Numbered from the stretch's first letter, positions 45,161 through 58,150 are shown. The stretch: 64,000 nt of DNA from Pomphorhynchus laevis (GCA_012934845.2 WNNJ02003313.1:1-64000), one strand, 5' to 3'. Numbers and translations are program-made. The notes: a model not told the origin generated them from the letters alone.

Positions 45161-45539
45161 AAGCATGAAATTTTCTATATATAGAGAAAAACGGATAGGT
45201 TAAATAGACAGTTCTGGTTGAATCAAGCCTCTAATTTATTTATTGGTCCTCTGAGGATCCTAGGCGGCGGTGCTGTTTCCTTTGTAATTTATTATATTGG
45301 TCAATAAGTGATCTCCCTGATGTCTATTACACTTAAAAGAATTCATTGCATTGCATTGACTTCGAAAGCGCAAGCTACGTCATGCAATTAGCATATAGTG
45401 AATGCTTTTTGCTTTAATCTATCTATAGTATGTTTTTAAATAAATAAATAAAGATTTTGTTAATAATAAAAAAATACAAAAATGATAGTATACAAGTTTT
45501 TACGTATCAATATAGATAATAAATTCAAGTGGTGCACAT

Positions 45540-48285
45540 TTTCAGTCGTCTTCTTTATTCTTCCATTTTACGGCCTCAGGTCCATGGGGATCTGAGCCCA
45601 CAAACAAATTCAACAACCGACTTTCGAAAAACTGGATCTTCCCTTTCAATGACAGATGTTGAGCTCGTTTCAGAGCCCACCTAGCTTTCTTCAGGATACG
45701 TTTGAGTATATCCAGGTCAGCTTTCGCTGACCTGTTCACTTTAACGGTGAACTTTAAGTTTTCTACTCGACTTGTAAAGGTGGGGAGAGGTCCAGAGGCA
45801 AATATGGAAAGAGTGCAGAGAGTGCTAGTCTCTTAAGTTTTTTCTTTGTTGCAGGGGAGCCATGAAAGACTACCACCTGCGATTTTGCGAAGTTTAAAAT
45901 AAGATTGGATTGGGGTAGCTGGTTTTTTAATCTTGAAAAGAAACGGCTGATGTCAGAGACTACGTCTTTACACCTACGTCCAGTGAACAGGACTGTGGTG
46001 TCATCAGCGTACACCACTAGATGTTGTTCGCGTTTGAATATTTTAAATAGGTTAATGGAGGCAGCAACCAATGCTTTATCCTTCCAACAAACAAACTTCT
46101 CCTTCTTGAAAATCTTCCAAAAGGAAGACTGAGAATGGTTAAGATGAGCAATACTCGCCCTATCCCTACTCAGCTGGAACCTATATCTAGTGCTCCAGTA
46201 TTCATTCGAGAGAGTTTGTCTGGCGGAAACAGAGATATTTGGGAGGCTAAGCAATTTCGCTAGGACCTTGAGTTTCGTCGGAGTGGGATTGTACATATGA
46301 CTTTTATAGGTAGTCGACAGAATCACGGTAGCTTACAAAAAGAGATAGGTATTAAATTCGGTCAGACTCTTATTTCCAATTCTGGGAAAGAGTTGGATAG
46401 CCGCCTGAAAGAAGGCCACTCTGATCGGATCAAAGTGAAACCTCCTCCTACGTATCTTTCTCAATTCTCCAACGAATTATGTCATGAGAGGTGGACAATT
46501 GCTGGCGCGACTGCTCCGCGCAGATGGGTTTTAACAACCACCTCGAGTGAAGCAGTAAAATGTCGATGATAGAATTTGGTGTTGTACAATGAAAGGTAGG
46601 GGACGATGGTTTGTGGAAAGGTAATCGTTCTTAGATCTGTGAAGTGCTGCATTGATCCAACGACCAGTCTGTCGTTGAAATCTCCAAGTATCATGTCATA
46701 GCCGCTGTCGATAATACTATCCAGGAGGTCACGGTTTTTATGTATCTCCCCTGGATGGATGTAGATATTGGCTAGACTGAGGCGTTTACCATTCTTACAG
46801 TGAAACTACTAAACAAGACATGGCTGGACATGAATATTTTAATAGGAGAGACGATTTTAATGAACATTTAACTAAGGTTAAAAGACCTTTAGATAAAGAG
46901 GAGTGAGGTGGGGTTATGTACGGAGTATAGTGGGAACAAATATGCTTTGGAATAAATCGAGTAATGTCCTGGGGGAGACGGATAGACCGCGTCTCCTGAA
47001 GAACTATAACATCTGCATCTCTTTTAGATAGAAGCCTAAGGGCAGAAGCAGCTCCCAAATTCCACTGAAGGATATTCAGTGAAAAAGGCTCACGCGTACT
47101 CTGCATTGTGATGGATTAGTTGAATGTGGGATTGCCTACTTAGACAGAGCTAGGGGACGGGAAGGTTCCCCTTCCCGTCGCTATCACCATCCAGAGTAGG
47201 TACTTGCCCATGGGCAGCATCTTCATTTCCCCGAGATGTCTTCTTTCCTTTAAGCATCTTCTCAATCTTGATAGGAGCGACGGTATGGGCCGAAGCCCTC
47301 CTCTTCTTTGATTCAGGAACTGCAATAGGTATGGGCGAGACTGGATTTGTACAGATTACGGAGAGAAGAGTAGCAACCAAATCTTCTACCTTCTTGATAG
47401 CCGTGTTTACACGCTCATCAACAATTCGAAGTATGTCGCCGTCAGCCATATGCGAGGCTGTGTCAGCAAATGTTTCGGTGACCTTCACCGGCGCTTGCTT
47501 GATGAACTAGTTGCAATAACTCTTGAAGTGAATGCATTTTCGTGACCAGGCTGGATGGCTCCCACCGCAGTTGGAGCAGATGGTGGCAGCCATATACTTT
47601 TCTTCGGAAATTTGTCCCTGACAAAAAGAGGAACTGCAAATACCGCATGTTTTCGGTTTGCAGCAGCTGGATGCCCAATGCCCCAAGCGCGGCACTGGTT
47701 GCAATGCGGGAAAGTATGTTCATCCGTATTTATGACCGAAAAACGTAGGTTGTACCCTAAAAAGGGGTTAAGGCCGTCTTTGAAAGAATCTCCGCCTGTT
47801 CTGTTGGTGCGGAACATAAACCTATAGGTAGTGGGAAGCCGCTCTTACCCATGACTGTTCGAAGATTTGATACTTTAAATATAGATTCAAGATCTTCTAT
47901 GTCTTTCACTTCTAAGTAACTGAAAGATTTGAAATTTTAATTGAAGCCAGTATCGGTCTAACCTAAAGTGTGCCCAAATTCTTAAGTATAGAATCAAAGA
48001 AATTCACATAGCTTTTTAGCATATCTGGAATTGCAAAAGAAATTTTAATATCGGTTTAAAATATTTTATCGAATTAAACAAAATTCTGTTTGTGTATTTA
48101 TCGGCAAAAGGTCGTAAGAACGTAGTGAACAGCTTATGTCTTTCAATAGGCTTTAATATCTTTATTATAACTAGATTTTTTAATTTTGGGATGGGAGGGA
48201 GTACCTCCACATGTTCCGTAACAATTGAAACGTTACTGACCTTTTTTTCCATCGATTTCGTACTGATTTTACCTTTGATTCACTA
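45540..48285 (-). mobile_element. APE LINE copy with internal deletion
   Basis: Minus-strand order: ORF1 N-terminal part (48,016-48,252, PIPKLKNLVIIKILKPIER); zinc knuckles near 47,560-47,700 (CNQCRAWGH, CSNCGGSHPAWSRKC); ORF1 end (47,150-47,488); endonuclease (46,480-47,106: LNILQWNLGAASA, DVIVLQETRSIR); RT (45,763-46,326: LVVYADDTTVLF) and 3' end (45,542-45,739). An ORF1 with CCHC knuckles plus an APE-RT ORF2 indicates a Jockey/I-type LINE. About 750 bp of the RT fingers/palm present in the 50.6 kb copy are missing at about 46,065. Other frame breaks exist. Confidence 0.75.
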
Positions 48286-48310
48286 TTCGTTTGATATCAT
48301 GTTTTTCATG

Positions 48311-48380
48311 TGTATACATTGCATTGCTGCAACTGATGAAGCTTCTCAAAGCCGAAACGGTACGCCGTCTTGCAATGTAT
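48311..48380 (+). ncRNA. Type I hammerhead ribozyme, best-formed copy
   Basis: CTGATGA (48,333-48,339), stem II GCTT/AAGC, GAAA (48,354-48,357), stem III AC/GT, triplet GTC (48,367-48,369). Stem I has five inner pairs TGCAA/TTGCA, an internal loop TGCATTGC and six outer pairs ATACAT/ATGTAT. The internal loop faces the stem II loop as in natural tertiary-stabilised hammerheads. The one flaw is an A-C mismatch at the base of stem II. Confidence 0.75.
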
Positions 48381-48487
48381 AAGCATGAAATTCTCTATAT
48401 ATAGAGAAAAGCAGATAGGTTTAATAGACAGTTCTGGTTTAATCAAGCCTCTAATATATAATTTATATAAACCTCTAATATCTAACT

Positions 48488-48752
48488 ATTGTAAGTAAAA
48501 TAAACCGGAAAAGGTAAAGATCAAAATTATTTTCTTTATTTAATTGTGAAAATTCGAGTTTTAGCTTTCGGCGATACTGCCTTCTTAAGAATGTGATTGT
48601 ACAAATTTTTAAATATAGTTTAGAAATTTGTACAATCACATTCTGAAGAAGGCAGTATCGCCGAAAGCTAAAACTCGGATTTGTACAATTAAATAAAGAA
48701 AATAATTTTGATCTTTATCTTTCCCGGTTTATTTTACTCACAATACTTGTAT
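48488..48752. repeat. Inverted repeat with hammerhead core
   Basis: Arms of about 120-130 bp (48,488-48,609 and 48,624-48,752) mirror each other, both containing the GGCGATACTGCC or complementary sequence and TTTCTTTATTTAATTG. Confidence 0.75.
48630..48685 (+). ncRNA. Hammerhead-like core
   Basis: CTGAAGA (48,643-48,649), stem II GGC/GCC, GAAA (48,663-48,666), then GCTA giving a self-complementary AGCU stem III and CUA triplet. The mirrored copy on the minus strand has CTTAAGA and is probably dead. Confidence 0.45.
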
Positions 48753-48839
48753 GGAAGCATTCAACCGTGGATCCCGGAGTCGGATACACTCTCACTCTAA
48801 ATATATATACAAAACTTGTATTGTATATATACAATACTT

Positions 48840-49030
48840 GTATTATATATACAATTCTCGGCATTTCCCAGAATTTGCTAACGTGGTAGCATGGACCTAA
48901 CCTCTTTATACTAACAATGTGCTATCCGGACCATCTTAATTTTATCCGTAAGGAATTTTACTTGCTGTCGTTGCTTTCTTTCTCCCAGGATCCTTTAGAG
49001 GATACATTTTTATAATTTTATATAAAAGCC
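48840..49030 (-). repeat. PLE terminal-repeat fragment
   Basis: The reverse complement parallels 39,640-39,790: CAAAGGATCCTG-like, GACAGCAAGT, ATGGTCCGGA, ATGCTACNACGTTAGCAAAT, all in the same order. Confidence 0.65.
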
Positions 49031-49190
49031 GGATCACAGAGCGATACGACTTATAGTTGTTATTAAATATTAGACGGGGAAAATTGACATAACTGGGTAT
49101 TGGAAACCATCACAGTCCATCAGCAATCAAATCCCTAGACCGGTTTATGCTTATTGAGCTTCATTTGTAGGCTCCAGTTTTAAAAGGGTT
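49030..49190 (-). repeat. Direct repeat 1 with decayed hammerhead
   Basis: About 155 bp matched at 49,379-49,537 (shared GAGCGATACG, CATAACTGGGTATTGGAA, CAATCAAATCCCTAGACC). On the minus strand the box reads CAAATGA and GAAA reads TAAA, so this copy of the ribozyme is dead. Confidence 0.7.
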
Positions 49191-49378
49191 CAGGGATCCT
49201 CCACCACACTTTAGATGGGTTCATCACAAGGATGATTATTACACGACAACCTTCAAGTCCACACCCGATCACAAAAGTGATTCGGCATTGTACTATATGA
49301 TAGCTATATATTATATAAGCTATATATTAACATATAAGCTATATTACTAAGATATATTACTAAGCTATATATTATAGC

Positions 49379-49537
49379 TTGCCCCGTATCGCAGAGCGAT
49401 ACGGCATTATAGTTGTAACTAATAAGTAAACAGGGGTAAACAGACATAACTGGGTATTGGAAGTCATCACAGTTCATCAGCAATCAAATCCCTAGACCAG
49501 TTTCTGCTTATCGAGCTTCATCAGTAGAGTCCAGATT
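49379..49537 (-). repeat. Direct repeat 2 carrying an intact hammerhead core
   Basis: Second copy of the 155 bp repeat. The ribozyme lies at its left-transcribed end, 49,487-49,531. Confidence 0.7.
49487..49531 (-). ncRNA. Compact hammerhead ribozyme candidate
   Basis: Minus strand: stem I CTCTA/TAGGG (five pairs, one G-U), CTGATGA (complement of 49,518-49,524), stem II GCT/AGC with loop, GAAA (49,501-49,504), stem III AC/GT with loop TG, triplet GTC (49,495-49,497). All three stems and both boxes are present within 45 nt, though stem II is only three pairs. Confidence 0.6.
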
Positions 49538-49540
49538 GTA

Positions 49541-50620
49541 TATGATTAGAGAGATTATTGACATAAATATTTCCACTCTTGAAAGCCTTCTAAGATTTAG
49601 GCGACATTTTTTGAAGACTTTTCGTTTTACAAGATGTTACGTCGAAATTGCCAATAATTAATCTTTATTTTAGTATCAATAAGTTATGTACCAACTCATC
49701 CACATCACCAGGTATATAATTTTAGATATATAGCCAACAATTTTGAAGGATACGCTTTAAAGGTTTCGATATGTGTCAACGTTTTTAATCATCCTGTGTG
49801 AAAAACTTTGCCATAACATTAGTTAGCTTAGTAAGATCAACGCTTAAACATTTGTTCAGCTGGAAGCCGTTAAGAATCGAATTCCGTTGTAAACACATTA
49901 TGTAGAACTGAAAGTGTGTTTTCGTTCTTGCTTTGAAACGTTGAGTCGGGATATTTCGAGGGATTCGACATATATTGTGATTTGGTAGAGATTGAGTCAA
50001 CGATCGAAAAGGAAATGCAATGGGAATGTGGTACGCCTCACATACGTCAGCTTATACATCACGTTTTTAGAAGAATGATCACATCGACTATCAATATGGA
50101 AAGCAATTTTGATGATACTCTTATAGATTGACCATCCGACACATAACATCTTGCAAAGTTTGGCGAGTCTTAAAATAACAGTTTAGAGCTAGCGTTCAGT
50201 CTTGACTTACCCAAAATCCAGCAGATACAATTCCTTGACACTCTAATATACCTTCCAAGACCAGGCGAATGGCACATAAATACGAACACGAAATTTACCG
50301 GGATGAACTCGTATATACATGGAAGTGACAATCATAATCCAAAAAGGAGGCTGATATTGCGAAATGTAGCATATCGTATGCTATAAGTATATCTGTCACT
50401 TAGAGAATATGATCTCTTAATCAAAGTGGATAAAAAAGATTGTAAGATTGATGAATAGACTATAACCGAATAAATCGATGTTTGAGTTATGAATGTTCAC
50501 AGAAATACGTAAGTAAGGGTTTTCTTAAAAAACTAAACATAAGATTAACCGACAGAAACAGAGAAAACAGAAAAGCAAAAAACTAGACGAAAACAAATCG
50601 ATAATGACATTGTTAGTCTC
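49541..50620. other. No recognised gene
   Basis: Composition is less AT-rich than the first 17 kb and an open minus frame exists at 49,785-50,000, but I see no motif. It may be an unrecognised old element. Confidence 0.35.
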
Positions 50621-50629
50621 CCTACATGA

Positions 50630-53600
50630 CTCACGGCCTCAGATCCAGAGGGATCTGAACCCTTTAACCGATCAAACACGCCGCCTTCCGACTAAACCAC
50701 CCGGGGTCTTTCACCCTCCGAAGAATCCATTCGAGGCGGACTATGCTGGGTAAATAGGGCCCACCTAGCTTTTTTCAGAATACGTTTGAGTCTATTCAGG
50801 TCAGCTTTCGCCGACCTGTTTATCGTAACGGTGAACTGGTCTTTGAGTCTTAAAAATAAACGGTTGATGGCTGAGATTACGTCTTTACACCTGTGTCCAG
50901 TGAACAGGGCTGTAGTGTCATCAGCGTACACCACTAGACGATGTTCACGTTTAAATATTTTAAAAAGGTTAACAGAGGCAGCAAGATAAAGGATAGAAGA
51001 AAGAGGAGAGCCTTGGGGCACACCCGTAATCGGGTAGAACTGACCCGCATCAGAGTCGTCTTTATAGTAAAATCGCTTGGTGTACAGCATAATCTCCATC
51101 CTGTTCAAAATTCTCGCAGGCAACATAAGGGACCTGAGAGAGGAGATAACAAAGGGAATGGAGATGCGGACAAATGCAGCGGAAAAATCAAGGAAAACAG
51201 CCATAGCTAGCTGATGACTTTTACCCTGACAAAAACGATGCACTTTACTAACTGCTGAATGGATTGAGCGACCTTTGACGAACCCACGAAAACATGGGGG
51301 ATTAAATTACGCCTACTTAGATGGTCACAGATTTTACGCGCAAGCGCTTTTTTGTAAATCGACACGAGGCATTTTGAATCGAAATGGGTCGCAGATCTTT
51401 GGGGCATGAGACACGATTTTTTTGGTATAAAAACACGTTTACTAATGTTGATGCCTGCTACATCGGATGGGGGAGGCTAAACGCATTGTGACGGCCACCT
51501 CTCTTCTCTGATCGGCTGTCAAAAGCTGACAGACCCGAGAAGAAAGCGAAGCGACTGATTTGGAGATGCCCGGGAGGGGAATTTAGGAGTTAAGGATATC
51601 CGTAACATATAGATCCCTACTCCTGAAGTTACACCAAGGCGGGATTGGTTAAGGTGATTTAGTGGCTTCATAGTTGTGTAGGGCTAGTGACTCCTCCAAA
51701 ACTTTGTCAAGGCCTACATTCCCTATCCAACCCAATGCTTTATCCTTCCAACAAACAAACTTCTCCTTCTTGAAAATCTTCCAAAAGGAAGACTGAGAAT
51801 GGTTAAGATGAGCAATACTCGCCCTATCCCTACTCAGCTGGAACCTATATCTAGTGCTCCAGTATTCATTCGAGAGAGTTTGTCTGGCGGAAACAGAGAT
51901 ATTTGGGAGGCTAAGCAATTTCGCTAGGACCTTGAGTTTCGTCGGAGTGGGATTGTATATACGACCTTTATAGGTAGTCGACAGAATCGCGGTAGCCTAC
52001 AAAAAGAGATAGGTATTAAATTCGGTCAGACTCTTATTTCCAATTCTGGGAAAGATTTGGATAGCCGCCTGAAAGAAGGCCACTCTGATCGGGTCAAAGT
52101 GAAACCTTTTTCGAAGCAACGTATCCTCCACAATCCTCCAACGAATAAGGTTATGAGAGGCGGACAGATGTTGAAGCGACTGTTCCGTACAGAGGGGTTA
52201 AAACAACTACCTCGAGTGAAGCAGTAAAATATCAAGGATGGAATTTGTCGATGTGCAATGAAAGGTGGGAGACGGTGGTTTGTGGTCCTAGCTCTGCGAA
52301 GTGCTGCATTAATCCAACGATCAGTCATTTCGTTAAAATTCCCAAGTATCATGTCATAGCTGCTGTCGATAATACTATCCAGGAGGTCACGGTTCTTGTA
52401 AATCTCCCCTGGGCGGATGTAGACATTGGCTAGACTGAGGCGTTTACAATTCTTACAGAGTAAAACTACTAAACAAGACATAGCTGGACATGAATAGTTT
52501 AATAGGAGGGAGGATCTTTACAAGCACTTAACTAAGTTTAAGAGTCCTTGAGATGAAGAGGAGTGAGGTGGGTTATGCACGGTGTATAGTGGGAACAAAT
52601 GTGCTTTGGAATAAATCGAGTAATGTCCTAAGGAGACGGATAGACCACGTCTCACTAAGGACTAAAACATCTGCATCTATACCGGATAGACGTCTAAGGG
52701 CAGAAGCACCTTCCGAATTCCACTAAAGGATATTCAGTGAAAAAGGCTCTCGAGTACTCTGCATTGTGATGGAATAGTTGGAAGTTGGATTGCCGACCTA
52801 GACAAAGCCAGGGACGGAAAGGTTCCCCTTTACGCCACTAGCGCCGTCCAAGGTGGGTACTTGCTCATTGTCAGCACCTTCATTTCCCCGAGCGGCTACT
52901 CTCTTCCCATTTAGCATCTTTCCTAACTTTTAGGGGGATGGGATGCGCTGAAGCCCCCCTCTTCTTTAACTCAGGATCAGCAATAGGTATAGGCGAGACT
53001 AGATTTGAACAGATGACGGAGTGAAGGATAGCAACCAAATCTTCTACCTTCTTGATGACCGTCTTGACACGCTCATCAACAATACGATGTATGTTGCCGT
53101 CAGCCATTTGTGAGGTTGTGTATGCTAATGTTTTGGTGACCTTCATCGGCGCTTGCTTGATGAACGAGTTACAATAACTCTTGAAGTGTTAGCATTTCCG
53201 TAACCAGGCTGTATGGCTCCCACCGCAGTTTAAACAGATGGGGGAGCGATACACTTTTCTCCGGAAATTAGTCCCTGGCAGAAGAAGAAATGCAAATACC
53301 GCATGTTTTTGGTTTGCAGCAGCTGAAAGTCCAGTGCCCCCACGCTTGGCACTGGTTGCAATGCGGGAAAGTATGTTCATCCGTGTTTATAACCGAAAAG
53401 CGTAGGTTGTACCCTAAAAAAGGGTTGAATACGTCTTTGAAAGAATCTCTGCCTGTTATGTTGATGCGGAACAAAAACCTAAGGCAGAGGGAAGCCGCTC
53501 TTCCCCATGACTGTTCGAAGATTCGATACTTTAAACACATATTGAAGATCTTCTATGTCTTTCACTTCTAAGTGACTGGGAAGATTTGAAATTTTAATTG

Positions 53601-54290
53601 AAGCGAGTATCAGTCTAACCTGGATTATGGCTATGTCCTTAAGTGTAGAATCAAAGAAGTTCACATGGCTTTTTAGTATATCTGGCGTTGCAATAGAAAT
53701 TTCAATTTCGGTTTTAAAATATTTAAACGAATTGAACAAAATTCTGTTTGTGTATTTATCGTCAAAAGGTCGTAAGAACGTATTCAACAGAATATGTCTT
53801 TCAATAGGCTTTAATATCTTTAAAATAATAAGATTTTTTAACTTTGGGATTGGAGGGAGTACCTCCACACCCTCTGTAACAATTGGAACCTTACTGACTT
53901 TTTTATCCATCGATTTTGTACTGATTTTACTTTTTTTGAGCCACTTTCGAAGGAAATTTGATCTATATCAATTGGTAAACTGCAATCATTTGAAGCTCCG
54001 AAAGTACTTTTTGACATTTCAAATGCGAACGACATGAAGCGATATAATGTAACTTGCATGATTATTGTTTCGTTACGAAGAAATACGTATATATGCAACC
54101 CAACATATGCACATGTATCAGATAGTAATATTTGCCGCGCGAATTTTGATTTGTCGAACGATATAAGAAATTGTCGTGAATGTTCGCATATGTTTTGTAT
54201 TACATTGCAATGTTTGGAAATATCACTTATTATGCAGATAAATATTAAATAACTTATCAGCAGCAAAACGGTATTCAAACCATATTAAAT
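50630..54290 (-). mobile_element. APE LINE, near full-length but broken copy
   Basis: Minus-strand order: ORF1 (about 54,020 down to 52,880) with PIPKLKNLIILKILKPIER, knuckles HTFPHCNQCQAWGH and NCGGSHTAW; endonuclease remnant (52,026-52,481); ORF2 linker (51,649-51,918); RT with VFLDFSAAFVRISIPFVIS and GVPQGSPLSSILYLAASVN and VVYADDTTALF (50,692-51,407); and 3' end near 50,630. The palm YADD is intact. Several frame changes separate the pieces. The segment 51,730-52,070 is almost identical to 46,065-46,430 although the rest of the two copies differs more. Confidence 0.75.
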
Positions 54291-54404
54291 AAATAAAGGT
54301 TTACTTAATAAATAACAACTGATAAGAAATAATTAATAACGGAGCATGCAGAAAAACAATCGAAAACAGCCAGTTACTAAAAATTCATTCGCGTCCTTTA
54401 CTGT

Positions 54405-57400
54405 GTTACGGCCTCAAGTCCAGCGGGATCTGAGACCTCCAACAAATCCAACACGCCGCTCTCCGGCTGAACAACACGGGAGCTTTCACCTCCCCCGAAG
54501 AGTCCAATCGAGGCGGCTATGCTAGGTAATCGCGAGATGATGAGCTTGAGAAGCCTAAGCCTTTGATCTGGTGGACGTCTTCTCGAAAAGAAGACTAATC
54601 CCGAGATAGCCTAAGTACCCCCAGAGACGCATCGGGGTTTTACCATTCATTGACATATGCTGAGCCCGTTTCAGGGCAACCTAGCTCTCTTCAGGATACG
54701 TTTGAGTCTATCCAGGTCAGCCTTCGCCGACCAGTTAACCGTAACAGTGAACCCCAGATATTTTACTCGAATTGTGAAGGTGGAAAGTGGTTGATTAATT
54801 AATATGGAAGATAGATCCGAGAGTGCTAATCTCTCGGATCTATCTGAGAGATTTAAGGTTGCAGGGGCGCCATGAAAGACAAACCACCGGCGATTTAGAG
54901 GAGTTGAGAACGAGATTGGATATGGGTAGCTGGTCTTTGAGCCTTAAAAAGAAACGGCTGATGTCCGAGACTGCATATTTGCACCAGCGTCCTGAAAACA
55001 GGGTTGTGGAATCATCAGCATATACCACAAGATGATAATCACTTTCAAATGCCTTGAATAGTACAATAGAGGCAGTAAGATATAAGATAGGAGAAAGTGG
55101 GAATGTTTGAGGCACACCCGTAATAGGGTAGAACTGGCGCACATCAGAGTCGTTTTCATAGAAGAACCGCTTGGTGTACAGCAATATCTCCACCCTGTTA
55201 ACAATTCTCACAGGCAACCCGAGGGACATGAGAGAGAAGATAACGAAGGGAATGGAAACGCGGTCAAATGCAGTAGAAAAGTCGAGGAAAACAGCCAAAA
55301 CGAGTTGATGAATGTTATCCCGACAAAACTGATGAACTTCACTTATTGCTGAATGGACCAAGCGCCCCTTGATAAACCCATGATAACTAGGTGGAATCAA
55401 GTTACGCCTACTTAAATGGTCGCCGATTCTACGCGAAAGCGCTTTTTCGTAGATGGAGATGAGGGAATTTTGAATCGAAATGGGCCGTAGGTCTTTAGGG
55501 CATGAAACCGAATTACGTTTGGGTAAAAATTCTAAGACTAATATTGATGCCAACTACGTCAAATAGTGAGGTTAAAAGCCTTGTGTCATCCACTTATCTT
55601 CTTTAAATGGCTTACAGAAGCTAACAGATTAGAGAAGATAGTGAGCGACGGATTTAGAGGTGCCCGGACGTGGACCCCAAGAGTTAAGGATATCTGTAAT
55701 AGATAAATCCCTGCTCCTGAAGTCACCCCAAGACGGGATTAATTGGGAAGATTGAGTGGCTCCTTAGTTGTCTAGGGATAGTGACTCTTCCAAAACTCTG
55801 TCAAGACCAATGCTCCCAATTCAACCCACAGCCCTGTCTCTCCAGCAGATAAATTTCTCTTTTTTGAATATCTTCCAAAAGGAAGACCGAGAAGGGATAA
55901 AGTGAGCAAGGCTCGTCCTATCCATGCTCAGTTGGAACTTATATCAAGAGCTCCAGTATTCATTCGAGAGGGCCTGTCTAGCGGAAGCAGAGATTGAGGT
56001 CTAGCATTTTAGATAGGACTTCGAATTTTGTTGGAGTGGGATTGTATATGCGACCTTTATAGGTAGCCAAATGTAACGCGGTAGCTTGTGAAGAGAGGTA
56101 TGAATTAAATTCGGTCAAACTTTCATTACCAATTCTGAGGATGAGTTGGATCGCTGCCTGAAAGAAGGTCACTCTGATGGAATTAAAGTTAAACCTCTTT
56201 CTAAACAACGAATTTTCCTCAACCCGCTATTGAATTAGGTCATAAGAGGTGGTCAGCTGTTAGCGCGACTTCTCAGTACAGATAAGCTTCAACAATCACA
56301 TCTTATGAAGCAGTAATATATCGACGGAGAATAAGTTGTTGAGCAATGAAAGGTGGGAGACGGTGGTTTGTGAACAAGGTTGTTGATCCTGGCTCTGCAG
56401 AATGCTGCATTAATTCAACGACCAATTATGTTGTTGAAGTCACAGAGTAGCATGTCATAGCCACTACCCAAAAGATGATCCAAAAGCTCACGGTTCTTGT
56501 GAATTTTCCCTGTCCTAATATAGATATTGGCTATACTAATAAGTTTACCATTCTTACGAAGTGATATTGCTAAACAAAACAAGGCTGGACGAGAATAGTT
56601 TAAAAGGAAGCACGATCTTAAGGAGCATTAATTTAGGGCTAAAAGACCTTGAGATTAAGAGGAGTGAATATAGGTTGTGTACGGAGTATAGTGGGTGTAG
56701 ATATGCTCAGGGATAAATCGAGTAATGTCCCGGGGGATGCGGATAGACTGCGTATTCTGAAAGACTATAACATCTGCATCTCTACCAGATAAAAGGCTAA
56801 GACCAGAAACACCTCCCGAATTCCACTGAAATATATTCAGTGAAAAAGGCTCTTGATTACTTTACATCGTGTTAAGTTAGCTGGAGTGGGATTGACCACT
56901 ACTAGCAGGAGCCAGTAAAGAGAAGGTTGCCCTTCCCACTCCTCGCGCCACCAGGAGAAAACACTTCCCCGCTGCCAATGTCATCATTTCTCGTAGATGC
57001 AATAGCCCAGTGTGTTAGATCTTTTCTTGCTAGTTTTAGAGAAGCTAAACTCTGTTTAGGCCATGGTATTTTTTGGAAGCCGGGATTTTTTGGATTTCAA
57101 CGTACTGATGCCAGAGGAGAGCCGGACTTCTCTGTCTTTTGTATCAGGTGAACAATGAGTGATTGAAATCAGTCTACAAAGACTTGCAGTCTTGCTTCCA
57201 TAATTTTCAAAATCTCACCATCTGTCATTCTGGGCACTTTAGAGATGAAGGTATCAGCAAAGTCCGCCGGACGGGCCGGTGCACCCATGTACCTCTGTTT
57301 GTAAGGCTTGAATACAAGGTATCTCCGTGGCCAAGCCGGGTGCGGGCCACCGCAATTCGAACACCGAGGGGAAAGATTACATTTCCCCTCCTGTTCGTCT

Positions 57401-58150
57401 TCGGAGCCGCACACCCCGCATGTATGTGGACTGAAACAGGTGGAGGCCCAGTGCTCCCAGTGGTGACATCCATTTGCAGTGGGGAAGCGTAAAATCGTCG
57501 ACATAAATCATTGTGAATGATATATTGTAACCAAGAAACGAATTGAATTTAGTGTTAGTCAGGCATTGGGCCTGGTCAACGGTAGAGGAGCCGAAGGCCA
57601 CCGGAAGTGGCTCTCCATACTACCCTATAATTGGTCGAACGTTGTTAACTTTGAACGTATCTTCAAAATCTTTTAGATCATCATCCGTTGCGTAAGGTAG
57701 AAAGTTCGATAATTTCAGAGAAGCTTGAATAGGCTGTTATGTCATTGAACCATATTTTGTGAGAAAATTTTCAAAACATTCCAAGTATTCAGAGGACAGA
57801 TGAGGCGTCCAAAACGAAACTCTGATTCCAGACTTGAAAAATTCAACAGAATTGTAGATAATTCTATTTTTAGATAATTTAGAGAAATCTCCGAGAAAAA
57901 TATCAAATAGAGATATTCTTTCAAAGGGTTGCAAACAATTAAGAACCATCAGATTGGCTAATTTCGGCACGGAAGAAAGTTCCCGTTCCGTGCTTGAAGT
58001 AAAATAATTACGAATATCTGCACTGACCTTGCTCTGTTTGGTAGGAATTGCGCTGGAAAATAAGAATTTTGTTGAGTTTTCTAAAGCACCGCACATGTTT
58101 TCGTTTCTGCACATTTTCTTGTTATCTAAAACCACATTCTAAAATAAGAT
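54405..58150 (-). mobile_element. APE LINE, second subfamily, broken copy
   Basis: Same architecture and strand as the preceding two copies. ORF1 (57,169-58,135) differs clearly: VPKLANLMVLNCLQPFERIS against PIPKLKNLIILKILKPIER, with GCCxC-type knuckles (CSNCGGPHPAWPRR). Remnants of the endonuclease lie at 56,300-56,880. The RT at 54,840-55,553 has DLRPISIQNSLISIYEKALS, VFLDFSTAFDRVSIPFVI and VVYADDSTTLF. The motif before the palm reads PQTFPLSP instead of PQGSPLSP, so the RT is probably inactive besides its frame breaks. Confidence 0.75.

Noticed and set aside
53838-54278. 146-codon minus frame as a separate gene
   Set aside because: Its right part precedes and its left part overlaps LINE ORF1 in another frame; best explained as LINE 5' region.
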